From: Leptolyngbya sp. NIES-3755
GTDB lineage: Bacteria; Cyanobacteriota; Cyanobacteriia; Leptolyngbyales; Leptolyngbyaceae
NCBI GenBank assembly: GCA_001548435.1
Contig: AP017308.1
Coordinates: 2,799,030-2,863,029, forward strand
DNA: 64,000 nt
Reading direction: 5' to 3'
Below, in pieces: positions 1 to 9,157 of the stretch (within the stretch, counting starts at the first letter, position 1; the number at the start of each line of letters is the position of its first letter). The position numbers were made by a program, and so were the translations under genes. The notes beneath the pieces were generated by a model. It worked only from the letters and a program-made list of their open reading frames with translations. It ran no database searches and had not been told where the DNA came from.

Positions 1-1752
1 TTGTTGGAGTGTTGAGGAATTCTCAATCACATCGATCGAATAACTCGTCGCCCGTGGCTGTCCTAAAGTGAGCGATCGCTGTTTCAGTTCATCTCCATGA
101 AATACTGTGATGGTGACCGTATCACCAGGCTGATAGTCCTTCAGTCGCTCATCAAACTGACCAGAACTCACCCGCAATCCATCCATTGCTAGTAGCTCGT
201 CACCAGGATCGATCGCGGCTTTCTGAGCAGGTGAACCCGCCTCCACGAATTTGATCATTTCTCGTCCATTTTCAGATTTCACAGTCATTCCAGCAAATGG
301 AGCTAAGTTTGGATTATCTGAATTCGATTTCAGTCTCAATCCGAATCCAGCTAAGTACTCATCAAACGGCAATTCCTCTGTACCGTGAAGATATCGATCG
401 AAGAAATTAGTCAAATCAAATCCGGCAACAGACTCGATCGTGGTTTTCAACTGCTCAGGTGTGAATCCGATCTCATCTTTACCAAATTGCTGCCACATGA
501 TTCGCATCACATCATCAAACGATCGTTGATTCTGATGTTTAATCCGAATGCCTAAATCGAGCAGCAATGTCACCATCTCACCTTTGAGATAATAGGAAAT
601 CTGAGAATTTGCACTGTTTGAATCTGGGCGATAGAGCTTAATCCAAGCATCAAAACTCGATTCGCTCAAAGGCTGTACTAAACGTCCCGGTGTCGTTAGA
701 TAGCGAGAAATTTCTTGTCCTAGCGCACTTAAATAAGCTTTCGCGTCATAAACTCCTGCACGATACGGAAAAGCGAGATCATAAAAGCTCGTTGTTCCTT
801 CGCTAAACCAAAGAGACGGGGTGTAATTTTCGCGATCATAATCAAAAACTTCAAGCGCTTTGGGTCGAATCCGTTTCACATTCCACAGATGGAAGAATTC
901 GTGAGCAACCAATTGAATGAATCGATCGTACTTTTCCTTCGCTCGAAATCCGAGCCGCGAATAAATCAATGAACAGCAATCTTTATGCTCTAATCCACCA
1001 AAAGAGTTTGCCGTTAAATGTAATAGAAAGAAATAGCGATCGTAGGGCAATCCCCCAAATATTTCTGCCTCAACTTCGATTACTTTCTTCGTATCTTGAA
1101 CAATACGATCGATATCGAGTTTTCCTTCTCCCCAAACCACAAATTGATGCGATTTTCCTAATACTTCAAACGAATAGATTTGATGCTGCCCAACCTCAAA
1201 CGGGCTATCAACCAACGTATCAAAATCTTTTGCTTCAAACGTATTCGTTCCTACTTCAGAAAGCGCCGTCACGACTTTCCAATCTGCACGAGGCGGAACG
1301 ATCGACACTCGAATCGGTTGCTTCTCAAATCCAGGAACGTAGAAGAACAACGCTGCTCCGTTGAAATAGCCGTGATTTTCGTCGAGATGGTTTGTTCTAA
1401 CAGTCAACTCATTCGCAAAAATCTGATAGCGAACCTCGATCGATTCCTTGCCCTGAGTGTCGATCTGATAATGATTTTTTGCTAATTTCTGCCAGGGATG
1501 TTCAGATTTGAAATTCTGCAAATGCCGCGAATATTCCCGCACCAAATACGATCCGGGTGTCCAAACTGGCATCTTTAAATCAAGTGTCGGCGACTTCCAG
1601 CCCTCAATTCGCAGCGTCACTTCAAATAGATGTGACTCCGGTGCAGGCATCGCTACCCAATAATGAATCGACAAAGTAGAAGGCGGCGAAGAGTTTGAGG
1701 ATTCATCTTCTGACTGTAGCGATCGAGCCACTTCAAACCCTTCATCATTCAT
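1..1752 (-). CDS. M61 family metallopeptidase (glycyl aminopeptidase-like) with C-terminal PDZ domain, partial
   Basis: The reading frame is open from the ATG at 1752 to the left edge of the window, so the stop codon is missing. The N-terminal half is a beta-rich domain typical of M61 peptidases. The zinc motif HEFFH lies at about 892-906 and is followed by LWNVKRIRPKAL, the usual M61 context. The last visible part (about 1-260) is a PDZ domain containing GDELLAMDG. Family knowledge: zinc-dependent aminopeptidases that prefer N-terminal Gly or Ala. No signal peptide is visible, so a cytoplasmic location is likely. The gene to its right reads in the same direction but is 87 bp away. Family assignment is firm; the natural substrate is unknown. 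Confidence 0.9.
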   Translation of the reverse strand, partial: MNDEGFEVARSLQSEDESSNSSPPSTLSIHYWVAMPAPESHLFEVTLRIEGWKSPTLDLKMPVWTPGSYLVREYSRHLQNFKSEHPWQKLAKNHYQIDTQGKESIEVRYQIFANELTVRTNHLDENHGYFNGAALFFYVPGFEKQPIRVSIVPPRADWKVVTALSEVGTNTFEAKDFDTLVDSPFEVGQHQIYSFEVLGKSHQFVVWGEGKLDIDRIVQDTKKVIEVEAEIFGGLPYDRYFFLLHLTANSFGGLEHKDCCSLIYSRLGFRAKEKYDRFIQLVAHEFFHLWNVKRIRPKALEVFDYDRENYTPSLWFSEGTTSFYDLAFPYRAGVYDAKAYLSALGQEISRYLTTPGRLVQPLSESSFDAWIKLYRPDSNSANSQISYYLKGEMVTLLLDLGIRIKHQNQRSFDDVMRIMWQQFGKDEIGFTPEQLKTTIESVAGFDLTNFFDRYLHGTEELPFDEYLAGFGLRLKSNSDNPNLAPFAGMTVKSENGREMIKFVEAGSPAQKAAIDPGDELLAMDGLRVSSGQFDERLKDYQPGDTVTITVFHGDELKQRSLTLGQPRATSYSIDVIENSSTLQQ

Positions 1753-1839
1753 AACGCTCAACTCCGGCAAACGAGATTCATCTCTCCATCATGCCGTAAA
1801 TTAGAGCGAACACGTCACCGTGTAGCGAAGCTATCGCTC

Positions 1840-2544
1840 TTACCCCTTTTTGGTTGCCAATTGAGTCAACTGTTTTAGATTCACTAGATGAATCACTTGC
1901 TTAGCCGGATTGACCTGAATCCAGCCTTTGCTATCGAGCTTTTCAAGAATTTTGCTCGTTTCCTCAACTGAGATATCTGTCACATCTGCGAGATCTTTTG
2001 CTGGAATATTAAAGATGTCAACGCCTGATCCCGACGGTTGACCATAGTTTTCAGCCAAACTGACAAGTGTATTCACCAACTTAATTGCGGCGGGTTGATT
2101 GCGTAACTGAAAACGGTAATTTGTTTGCCGCAAGCGTCTGACCATCAGTTGCAGCATTCGATGGTGCAGTTGTGGATCTTTAAACAGAGTTTGGATAAAT
2201 CGTTGAGCCGAAATGCTCATCAGCCGGACATTTGAGAGCGCGATCACATCCGTCGATCGAGGGGATTCATCCAAAATCGCCATTTCGCCAAAAAAGTCGC
2301 CACGACCTAGAATCGCCAGGGTTGAGACATCTTCGCCAGTGCCGGAATGTCGTCGCACTTTGACCCAACCCGATACGACAAAATACACCGCATTGCCCCA
2401 GGCATCTTCCATTAAAACGGCTCTGCCAGTTGGGTACTCATGCTCAGTCGCGACGGAGAGCAACCAGTCGAGGGTTTCTGGGTTTGCCGCCGCTAATAAC
2501 GGAAATAGCTCACTGAATATTTCAGTCTGCATTGGTCGATCCAC
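1840..2544 (-). CDS. Crp/Fnr-family transcriptional regulator with canonical cNMP-binding domain
   Basis: The protein has 234 residues: an N-terminal cyclic-nucleotide-binding barrel (about 10-125), a dimerisation helix, and a C-terminal winged helix-turn-helix (about 150-220). The phosphate-binding cassette GEMAILDESPRSTDV is intact, with the Arg and Thr that contact the nucleotide, so binding of cAMP or a related nucleotide is plausible. This differs from the two Crp-like paralogues near 28 kb, which lack the cassette. The first codon is GTG at 2544; an in-frame ATG at 2532 is an alternative start. The neighbour upstream on the same strand (CysQ-like phosphatase) is 50 bp away. Targets cannot be told from the sequence. 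Confidence 0.88.
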   Translation of the reverse strand: MDRPMQTEIFSELFPLLAAANPETLDWLLSVATEHEYPTGRAVLMEDAWGNAVYFVVSGWVKVRRHSGTGEDVSTLAILGRGDFFGEMAILDESPRSTDVIALSNVRLMSISAQRFIQTLFKDPQLHHRMLQLMVRRLRQTNYRFQLRNQPAAIKLVNTLVSLAENYGQPSGSGVDIFNIPAKDLADVTDISVEETSKILEKLDSKGWIQVNPAKQVIHLVNLKQLTQLATKKG

Positions 2545-2594
2545 GGGGGAGAGGGGTCGATGTTATCGTTCCCCATTTCTGCCCGTGACACACA

Positions 2595-3446
2595 TCACAC
2601 GAGAATTTGGGGATCAAGAATCGCTTTCAAACGCGGTAAAAGTGCCTCTACAGCGTCGATTTGCCCAATGGCGATCGCTTGTTCATGCGCCAAACTTTCA
2701 AGGTTCAAAACATCCGGTGTGTACTGAATCGGATTGCCTTCAAGATCTCGACAGACAAGTCCAGCAGCTTGTGCGATCGCGATCGGGGCTACAGTATCCC
2801 AAACTTTTACACGTCGATTGAGATAAAGGTAGACGTTCGCTTTCCCTAGCACGACGTTCATGACTTTTAAGCCGAAGCTACCGGGCGATCGCAAAAATTC
2901 AATTTCAGGAATCGAGGCAGAGATTTGACTTGCTGTATTCCTAAAGTCCTTATCACCAATGATCACCCGATATGAATCAAGCCGAACTTTCGGAATCTCA
3001 CAAGGTTCTGGCTCTTGATCCCCTAAACATTGCCACACACCTAAAGTCTTTCCACCGTAGTAAAGACTGTCTTGTTCAGGTGCATAAATCCAACCTGCGA
3101 TCGGGCTTTGATTTTCCAACAATCCTACCAAAACCGCATAGTCGGGATCACCGTGAATAAAGTCTTGTGTGCCGTCGAGCGGATCAATACACCAGAGTCG
3201 ATCGTAGTTGCCTTGATAACGTTTGCGCGATTCGGCGTTCTCTTCGGTAATGATCCCATCGTTTGGAAAAAGATTGCTGAAAAATTCGGAAAGTTGTTGA
3301 TCGAGCGCTTGATCGACCGTTGTGACAAAATCACCCGGTTCTTTTTGGAAAATTTCGTACTTTTGGGCAGAGAGCGTTTTCGCTTGTTGTCCACATGATC
3401 GGACGATCTGCCGAATTTTAGTCAGGTGCGCGGGAGTCAAAATCAT
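2595..3446 (-). CDS. Inositol monophosphatase / CysQ-like 3'(2'),5'-bisphosphate nucleotidase family protein
   Basis: The 283-residue protein belongs to the Li+-sensitive, Mg2+-dependent phosphatase superfamily. Visible metal-site motifs are EE in IITEENAES, DPLDGTQDF in the middle, and WDTVAPIAIAQAAG near the C-terminus. The DPLDGTQDF variant and the overall length fit the CysQ branch, which removes the 3'-phosphate of PAP/PAPS formed in sulfate assimilation. Inositol-1-phosphatase activity is the main alternative. Start ATG at 3446. It shares direction with the downstream Crp gene and could be co-transcribed with it. Confidence 0.85.
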   Translation of the reverse strand: MILTPAHLTKIRQIVRSCGQQAKTLSAQKYEIFQKEPGDFVTTVDQALDQQLSEFFSNLFPNDGIITEENAESRKRYQGNYDRLWCIDPLDGTQDFIHGDPDYAVLVGLLENQSPIAGWIYAPEQDSLYYGGKTLGVWQCLGDQEPEPCEIPKVRLDSYRVIIGDKDFRNTASQISASIPEIEFLRSPGSFGLKVMNVVLGKANVYLYLNRRVKVWDTVAPIAIAQAAGLVCRDLEGNPIQYTPDVLNLESLAHEQAIAIGQIDAVEALLPRLKAILDPQILV

Positions 3447-3522
3447 GAACCGATGGGTGAAGGATGAATGAGTGCGATCGTAGAAGACAGATTTTCAAAG
3501 CACAACTGACAATATGCAGATT

Positions 3523-3702
3523 TTAGCGCTTGTGAGCTTTCCAAGTTCCACCATAGACGTAGAACGGATTATCTTGACTCACACGATCCCAACACTCACG
3601 ACAAACAAAAATCCACTCACCAGACTCATCGTACTGAATACGGTAGAGAACGGGAGCGGACTTTGCACAGAGAGAACATTGTTTTTCTCGATCGCGACTC
3701 AT
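3523..3702 (-). CDS. Small zinc-ribbon-like protein, 59 aa, unknown function
   Basis: A short ORF reading from ATG 3702 to TAA at 3523. Two cysteine pairs, CSLC near residue 9 and CREC near residue 34, suggest a zinc ribbon. Acidic and aromatic residues lie between and after the pairs (GEWIFVC, DNPFYVYGGTW). The ATG lies only 2 bp after the stop codon of the upstream PIN/TRAM gene, so the two are very probably co-transcribed. I recognise the pattern as a conserved small cyanobacterial protein without a known role. Base composition matches its neighbours and the ORF ends cleanly, which supports a real gene. Confidence 0.75.
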   Translation of the reverse strand: MSRDREKQCSLCAKSAPVLYRIQYDESGEWIFVCRECWDRVSQDNPFYVYGGTWKAHKR

Positions 3703-3704
3703 GT

Positions 3705-4784
3705 TTAAGCTAGGGCTGAAGCTTTTGGTTTTGCAAAGATCATTCGACCAGCAGAAGTCTGCAAAGAACTGGTCACGACGACTTGAAGTTCGCCGCCAAC
3801 ATAACTACGACCATCTTCAACGACGACCATTGTTCCATCATCGAGATAGCCAATTCCTTGAGCCGGTTCTTTTCCTTCTCGCAGAATCTTCAAGTCGATG
3901 CTGTCTCCCGGTAGATAAGACGGGCGAATCGCTTGCGTCAAATCGTTCACGTTTAAAACTGGAGCTTTTTGAACCGTTGCAACTTTGTTCAGGTTGTAAT
4001 CGGTCGTTAACAGCGTTCCATTAATTTCCTGAACGAGCCGAACGAGTTTTGCATCAACGGTCGGAATATCGTCGTAGTCTGCGGGATGAATCACAACGCG
4101 ATCGGGATAACTTTCTCGAATCCGATTGAGAATATCCAATCCGCGCCGCCCGCGAACTCGTTTCTGATCATTAGAAGCATCTGCAACTTGCTGAAGTTCT
4201 TGCAGAATAAACTGCGGAACGAGTAGCTGTCCTTCTAAAAATCCAGTATCTAGCAGATCGGCAATCCGACCATCGATAATGCAGCTAGTATCGAGCACTT
4301 TCGTCGATGCGGCTTTGATTGTGCCTTCCGATAACAGAAGCGTTTCGGCACTGCTCGGATTAATCAACCGTAACAGCGATCGACCATGCACATCTGCCAG
4401 CGACATTCCCGAAGCTGCGAACATAATGCTGCCCACAACAGCCGTTAAAGGCTTGAGAAACGAGAACTCAGGCGGAATCGGCAACAAGAAAGTTGGAGCC
4501 AGCAGCAAATTCGCCACCAGCAGTCCCATGACCAGACCGATCGCACGACTGAGTAATGTGTAGGCTGGTAACTGTCGGATTTGACGTTCGAGCCGACGAA
4601 ACGCACTTTGAGCGACAAGCCCGATCGCTAAACCGAAAATTGCACCGAATCCAGCACAAATCCAACGGAGTGCTTCCGGGTTTGAGACTTGTTGCAGTAC
4701 ACTTCCAGGCAACGCTTCGATGCCCCGAAAGCCCGTTCCCGCCCCTGCTAGGATGAATGAGATAATGATAATTGCGTCAAGCAT
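3705..4784 (-). CDS. Membrane-anchored PIN/TRAM domain protein (YacL family)
   Basis: The protein has 359 residues from the chosen ATG at 4784. Four hydrophobic segments fill the first 140 residues. A PIN nuclease domain follows at about 160-290, with acidic residues in LDTSCIIDGRI, LQELQQ, TVDAKLV and LLTTDYN. A TRAM (RNA-binding beta-barrel) domain lies at about 293-350 (KEPAQGIGYLDDGTMVVVEDG). Family members are thought to be membrane-tethered ribonucleases. The longer frame to 4835 would add 17 residues before the first membrane helix and lacks support. On the minus strand a TATAAT box at 4916-4921 could be its -10 element. The small zinc-ribbon gene follows 2 bp downstream. Confidence 0.88.
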   Translation of the reverse strand: MLDAIIIISFILAGAGTGFRGIEALPGSVLQQVSNPEALRWICAGFGAIFGLAIGLVAQSAFRRLERQIRQLPAYTLLSRAIGLVMGLLVANLLLAPTFLLPIPPEFSFLKPLTAVVGSIMFAASGMSLADVHGRSLLRLINPSSAETLLLSEGTIKAASTKVLDTSCIIDGRIADLLDTGFLEGQLLVPQFILQELQQVADASNDQKRVRGRRGLDILNRIRESYPDRVVIHPADYDDIPTVDAKLVRLVQEINGTLLTTDYNLNKVATVQKAPVLNVNDLTQAIRPSYLPGDSIDLKILREGKEPAQGIGYLDDGTMVVVEDGRSYVGGELQVVVTSSLQTSAGRMIFAKPKASALA

Positions 4785-5083
4785 AATGGAGATGGAGACG
4801 CAAAGGCGCGTCTGTACGGGAAAATTGCTCGTCAAACAACTCGGTAAAGCTCTTCAAGAATTCGATCGAATTCGGGCAAATTTGTCAGCCTTAGCGAACC
4901 GCTTGACTTGCGTTCATTATATCCTGCTTGTCCAGCGATTCCTGCGCCCAAATGCTTATCTGATGGGCGGTTTACCCGACTCGACTCGTATTTTGTGATA
5001 CAAAGTTTATCGTTTTATGAGAAGTCGATCGCGCTTTTCTTCGTCTGAACCCAGTTTTAAAGTTGAAAAATAAGTTTCAAGTT

Positions 5084-6253
5084 ATGGAATTTAATAGTCC
5101 AAGTTCCGCGTATGTGCATATCCCGTTCTGTCGAAGGCGCTGTTTCTACTGCGATTTTCCAATCTCTGTAGTCGGGGATCAGCGCAACGGTAGTAATTCT
5201 GGAACGATCGCTCAATATGTTGAAAAGCTCTGTGAAGAGATTGAGCGATCGGATAATTTTGGTGAACCGTTAAGAACTGTATTTTTTGGTGGAGGAACCC
5301 CCTCGCTTTTATCAGTTTCACAATTTCAGCAGATTTTAGAAACGCTCGATCGACAATTCGGTATTCTTCCAAACGCAGAAATCTCGATGGAGATCGATCC
5401 CGGCACATTCGACTTAGCTCAAATCAAAGGCTTCAAATCAGCAGGAGCAAATCGAATTAGTTTAGGAGTCCAAGCGTTTCAATCTGAAATTCTTAAAGCT
5501 TGTGGCAGAACTCATGTTGTAGAAGATATTTATAGTTCGATCGACTTAATTCACCAAGCAGGCATTGAGAATTACAGCTTGGATTTGATTTCAGGACTGC
5601 CGCATCAAACGATCGAGATTTGGCAAGAATCACTCGAAAAAGCGATCGCACTTTCTCCGACGCATTTATCGATTTACGATTTAACGATCGAGCCTCAAAC
5701 ACCATTTGGCAAACAGTTGAAACCTGGAGAGAAACCTTTACCTTCAGATGAACTCACTGCTGATCTTTATCGAATCGCTCAACGAACTTTAACTGATACT
5801 GGCTATGAGCATTACGAGATTTCTAACTACGCGAAACCCGGTTATCAATGTCAACACAATCGCGTTTATTGGGAGAATCGATCGTTTTATGGATTTGGCA
5901 TGGGAGCGACCAGTTATCTAAGTGGTCATCGCCTTTCCAGACCCCGAAAACTCCGAGAGTATTACGATTGGATCAGAGAATCGTATTCAATTAAGCTTGA
6001 GCAAGCATCACAGATTGAGTATTTATTAGATAGTTTGATGACCGGATTGCGATTGAAAGAAGGGATTGATTTAGAACAATTAACCGAGCGATTTGGAAAA
6101 AATGCGATCGCCAAAATTCTAGACTGCTTAAAACCCTACGAAAAAGCCTTCTGGGTTGTCATCACACCGGAGAGAATTCGGCTAACTGATCCAGAAGGCT
6201 TCTTGTTTTCAAATGTAATTCTGACAAAACTATTTGCCACATTTGAAGATTAA
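5084..6253 (+). CDS. hemW: Radical SAM heme chaperone HemW (oxygen-independent coproporphyrinogen oxidase-like)
   Basis: A 389-residue radical SAM protein. The 4Fe-4S motif CRRRCFYC is at residues 16-23, directly after AYVHIPF, which is the HemW/HemN signature. GGGTPSLL (SAM-binding glycine motif) and the C-terminal HemN_C domain are present. Family knowledge: HemW binds heme and delivers it to proteins rather than acting as a true HemN oxidase, and the family lacks the extra N-terminal extension of HemN, as here. An upstream in-frame ATG at 5063 would add 7 residues. The gene ends 1 bp from the end of dps on the other strand, leaving no space for a separate terminator. Confidence 0.92.
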   Translation: MEFNSPSSAYVHIPFCRRRCFYCDFPISVVGDQRNGSNSGTIAQYVEKLCEEIERSDNFGEPLRTVFFGGGTPSLLSVSQFQQILETLDRQFGILPNAEISMEIDPGTFDLAQIKGFKSAGANRISLGVQAFQSEILKACGRTHVVEDIYSSIDLIHQAGIENYSLDLISGLPHQTIEIWQESLEKAIALSPTHLSIYDLTIEPQTPFGKQLKPGEKPLPSDELTADLYRIAQRTLTDTGYEHYEISNYAKPGYQCQHNRVYWENRSFYGFGMGATSYLSGHRLSRPRKLREYYDWIRESYSIKLEQASQIEYLLDSLMTGLRLKEGIDLEQLTERFGKNAIAKILDCLKPYEKAFWVVITPERIRLTDPEGFLFSNVILTKLFATFED

Positions 6254-6254
6254 T

Positions 6255-6818
6255 CTATTTCTTCGACTTCGACTTTTTGCCGTTTGTCTTCTCCACCGAC
6301 GCACCATTCGTCATAATCGATACTGAATCCACCTGTAGATGAGCTTCCAAGAACCAAAGACGCTTATCAATTCCTCTCGAAACTTCGGTGTACAAATCAG
6401 CCGTATCCGCATCGCCAAGATCGTCGGTTTCTGCAATTCCATCTCGCAGCAATTTCGCGTAAGGAGCGTATCGATCTGCCAGCGCAGTCACATGAGATTT
6501 TCCATCAAAAATGTCGATCGGATATTCAGGAATCTCTGACACTTCCGCTGCAATTCTCGCCGTTCCCAGTGCTGTTCCACCCAATGCTGTGATTCGTTCA
6601 GCAAACAAATCGATGTACTCTTCCAACTCGGTCGCCAGTTCATCAAACAACTCATGAAGCTGATAGAAATCCATGCCCTTAACATTCCAATGGGCTTGTT
6701 TCACTTGAGTTTTCAAGTCGATCGTCGAAGCAAGGGTCTGATTCAGCGTTTCGATAATCTTCGATCGAACATTTGCTGGAAGATCAATTCGGGTCGAATG
6801 CAGTGGGGTACTACTCAT
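6255..6818 (-). CDS. dps: Dps family DNA-protection ferritin-like protein
   Basis: 187 residues, a four-helix-bundle miniferritin. The intersubunit ferroxidase ligands appear in KQAHWNVKG (His) and in DELATELEEYIDLFAERI (Asp and Glu spaced as in Dps). The C-terminus is lysine-rich (KTNGKKSKSKK), a tail that in some Dps proteins promotes DNA binding. Dps dodecamers oxidise iron with peroxide and protect DNA during starvation and oxidative stress. A purine-rich ribosome site (GGAAGGAG) precedes ATG 6818. The stop lies tail to tail with hemW. Confidence 0.93.
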   Translation of the reverse strand: MSSTPLHSTRIDLPANVRSKIIETLNQTLASTIDLKTQVKQAHWNVKGMDFYQLHELFDELATELEEYIDLFAERITALGGTALGTARIAAEVSEIPEYPIDIFDGKSHVTALADRYAPYAKLLRDGIAETDDLGDADTADLYTEVSRGIDKRLWFLEAHLQVDSVSIMTNGASVEKTNGKKSKSKK

Positions 6819-6912
6819 TACTTCTCCTTCCTAAATGTTTTCCCTTGAGAAGTAATAGTGTAATGGCAAAACACGATTTAACTCGTCTTATAAGAAAAAT
6901 TTTGGATTCAAA

Positions 6913-7641
6913 TTATGGAATCGGTCTCGATAAATCTTTCCGATGTCTCCAAATTTCTAAACTTAAAACACAGGTCATTAGCCATACAAAGCCTGCTGCA
7001 TATCCCGCAATAATATCTGTGAACCAATGCACTCCAAAATACAGGCGACTAAAGCCAATCAGCGCAATCAAGATCGACATCAAGAGAATAGTCAGATTGC
7101 GATATTTCGGGTAGCGAGTTGCTAATAAATACCCCAACAATCCGTACATCACGATCGATAACATTGCATGACCACTCGGAAAACTATAAAACTTCACTTC
7201 AACCGTTCTCGACCACAACTCCGGACGCGATCGCTCAAACAGCCGTTTTAATAGAAGATTCAATCCCAACGCGCCAAAGCCACCGAGCGCGATCGTCATC
7301 GCCTCCGATTTTCGATGTCGAAACAGCAAAATTGCACTCATCAGCGTTCCAACCACTAGAAGCACCGTCGGATCACCAATGTTAGTCACGAACAGCATGA
7401 TCGGGGTTAGCCAAGGAGCTTGAAGTTTTTGAACTGCAAGTAAAACGTTTGTGTCAAAAACTTGAGTTTGATTACCCATTACGGTTTCTGCCAGTTCTGC
7501 GAATCCCCAAAGCGCGATCGCTGCCGTGACTAATCCTGCCAATCGAACCGTATTCAGCAGCGGTGTAATTCGAGTTCCAACCTTTCGTCGCCAAAATGTT
7601 AAGATTCTTCGACTCGATCGCCGAATCATTTCAACCAACAT
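6913..7641 (-). CDS. PAP2-family membrane phosphatase
   Basis: 242 residues with about six hydrophobic helices. All three parts of the phosphatase motif are present: KRLFERSRP (KxxxxxxRP), PSGH, and SRLYFGVHWFTD (SRxxxxxHxxxD), so the enzyme should be active. Such proteins dephosphorylate phosphatidic acid, diacylglycerol pyrophosphate or undecaprenyl pyrophosphate at the membrane; the substrate cannot be chosen here. The gene stands alone, divergent from the universal stress gene, with a 209-bp shared upstream region. Confidence 0.9.
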   Translation of the reverse strand: MLVEMIRRSSRRILTFWRRKVGTRITPLLNTVRLAGLVTAAIALWGFAELAETVMGNQTQVFDTNVLLAVQKLQAPWLTPIMLFVTNIGDPTVLLVVGTLMSAILLFRHRKSEAMTIALGGFGALGLNLLLKRLFERSRPELWSRTVEVKFYSFPSGHAMLSIVMYGLLGYLLATRYPKYRNLTILLMSILIALIGFSRLYFGVHWFTDIIAGYAAGFVWLMTCVLSLEIWRHRKDLSRPIP

Positions 7642-7850
7642 TATTTCTAATTTCCCAAGATTAGCGCTAGTTTTTCAGAAACAAATTCCCGAATTCGTCT
7701 AGCTAAAGTTTGATTTTTTCTTAAGTATTAAGAAGCAAGAAAATTTAGCAATCATCCTAAATTGTAGTTCTATACTTTAAATATGAGGTAGTGATAAATC
7801 TCGCTTCAAATTAGCCTTAAGCAATCGATTGAGCCATTAGGAGAATCGGT

Positions 7851-8348
7851 ATGTTTCAAAGAATTTTAGTTGCCCTTGACCATTCTGGAACGAGTCAAAG
7901 CGTATTTGAAAAAGCGATCGAGCTTGCCCAAACGAACAAAGCAACTTTGATGTTGATTCACGTAATCAGTCCGCTCGATGAAGGAATTCCAACCCCGCTA
8001 TATCCAATGCCCGATAGTCTGTATCCTTTGCAGCACGAAGCTTTAATTCGATCGTCGGCTCAATTATTCTCGCAGGCGGAAGAAGCAGGATTGGATATGT
8101 TGAGAGCCAAGAATGCAGCCGCGATCGCAGCAGGTGTTCCTTGCGAATTCACTCAGCATGTTGGTGATCCAGGAGAGACTGTTTGCACAATTGCAAAAAC
8201 TTGGAATGCTGATTTAGTTGTAATGGGTCGCAGAGGTCGATCGGGCTTGACTGAATTCTTCCTGGGTAGCGTGAGCAACTATGTCATGCACCATGCGCCC
8301 TGTTCAGTTCTGATTGTTCAAGAAGCATTAGTCGCAGCAGCAACCTGA
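7851..8348 (+). CDS. Universal stress protein (UspA family), single domain
   Basis: 165 residues with the Usp alpha/beta fold. The N-terminus FQRILVALDHSG and the nucleotide-binding loop GRRGRSGLTEFFLGS followed by APCSVLIVQ match ATP-binding Usp proteins (G-2x-G-9x-G[ST]). The role is usually stress survival through an unknown partner. The last 31 bases overlap the 3' end of the convergent TPR gene. Confidence 0.92.
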   Translation: MFQRILVALDHSGTSQSVFEKAIELAQTNKATLMLIHVISPLDEGIPTPLYPMPDSLYPLQHEALIRSSAQLFSQAEEAGLDMLRAKNAAAIAAGVPCEFTQHVGDPGETVCTIAKTWNADLVVMGRRGRSGLTEFFLGSVSNYVMHHAPCSVLIVQEALVAAAT

Positions 8349-9148
8349 ATCAGAGCCTGAAACCGTTCGTCTGTTTTTAGGAAATTAAAGTTTGAGTCAG
8401 TAGCAGCTAAATTTCGATAAATAGAAGGAGAAAGCGCGATCGCTTGTTCTAAACTCTCGATCGCGCTTTCTGTATTCTTTTCAATTGCATAACAACAAGC
8501 TTTCCCATACCAAGCACTGGCACTTCTCGCATTAATTTTCAGTGCATTTTCAAAGCTGACAATTGCTTCAGAAATTTGATGGAGCTTGCCTAAAACTTGT
8601 CCTCGATAGTTCCAAACATAATCAGAATTCGGCTTAATCTTAATTGCAATATTTAGGTTTGTTAATGCAATTTGATTATCATTTAGTGATGAGAGTGCGA
8701 TCGCTCGATTGTACCAAGCTTTATAGTTTTCCGGCTTCAGTTCCAGCACTCGATCAAAACTTGCAATCGCGTCTCGATAACGATACAAATTCATCAATGT
8801 TTTGCCATGATTTTGCCAGCTTCGATAATCATCTGGCTCTAATTTCAATGCTTGATTAAAACTCGTTAAAGCTTCTTCGTATTGTCCTAATCGACCCAGT
8901 GCAATTCCTCGACCTTGCCAAGCCAAACTCATTCTTGGACGGAGCGAAATCACTCGTTCAAAGGTCGCGACTGCATCTTCGTATCGTCCCAATTTTTCTA
9001 GAGCGTACCCGCGACAAAGTAACCCGTTTGGATGGTCTGGATCGATCGCTAGAATCTGCTCGAATTTGGTGTAATGTTGCCCATACCGACCGAGTAGAGA
9101 AAGCGATCGTCCGACATTGCGATACCGAGTTTCATCAGAGGGAAGCAT
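8318..9148 (-). CDS. TPR-repeat protein (copy 1 of a tandem pair)
   Basis: 276 residues made of about seven 34-residue tetratricopeptide repeats (AWYNRAIALSSL, ALEKLGRYEDAV and similar), with no signal peptide or catalytic domain. It should be a protein-interaction scaffold. It is a tandem paralogue of the gene 9 bp upstream (9158-9994): repeat number, the cysteine-containing last repeat (KACCYA) and the short C-terminal tail (DSNFNFLKTDERF versus NSDFAALRRDNRF) correspond. The two are almost certainly one transcription unit. Its 3' end overlaps the universal stress gene on the other strand by 31 bp. Confidence 0.88.
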   Translation of the reverse strand: MLPSDETRYRNVGRSLSLLGRYGQHYTKFEQILAIDPDHPNGLLCRGYALEKLGRYEDAVATFERVISLRPRMSLAWQGRGIALGRLGQYEEALTSFNQALKLEPDDYRSWQNHGKTLMNLYRYRDAIASFDRVLELKPENYKAWYNRAIALSSLNDNQIALTNLNIAIKIKPNSDYVWNYRGQVLGKLHQISEAIVSFENALKINARSASAWYGKACCYAIEKNTESAIESLEQAIALSPSIYRNLAATDSNFNFLKTDERFQALIQVAAATNAS

Positions 9149-9157
9149 AGCGGGCAG

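Noticed and set aside
3072-3398. 108-codon plus-strand ORF
   Set aside because: Antisense to the CysQ-like phosphatase, with no ribosome site and no recognisable motif.
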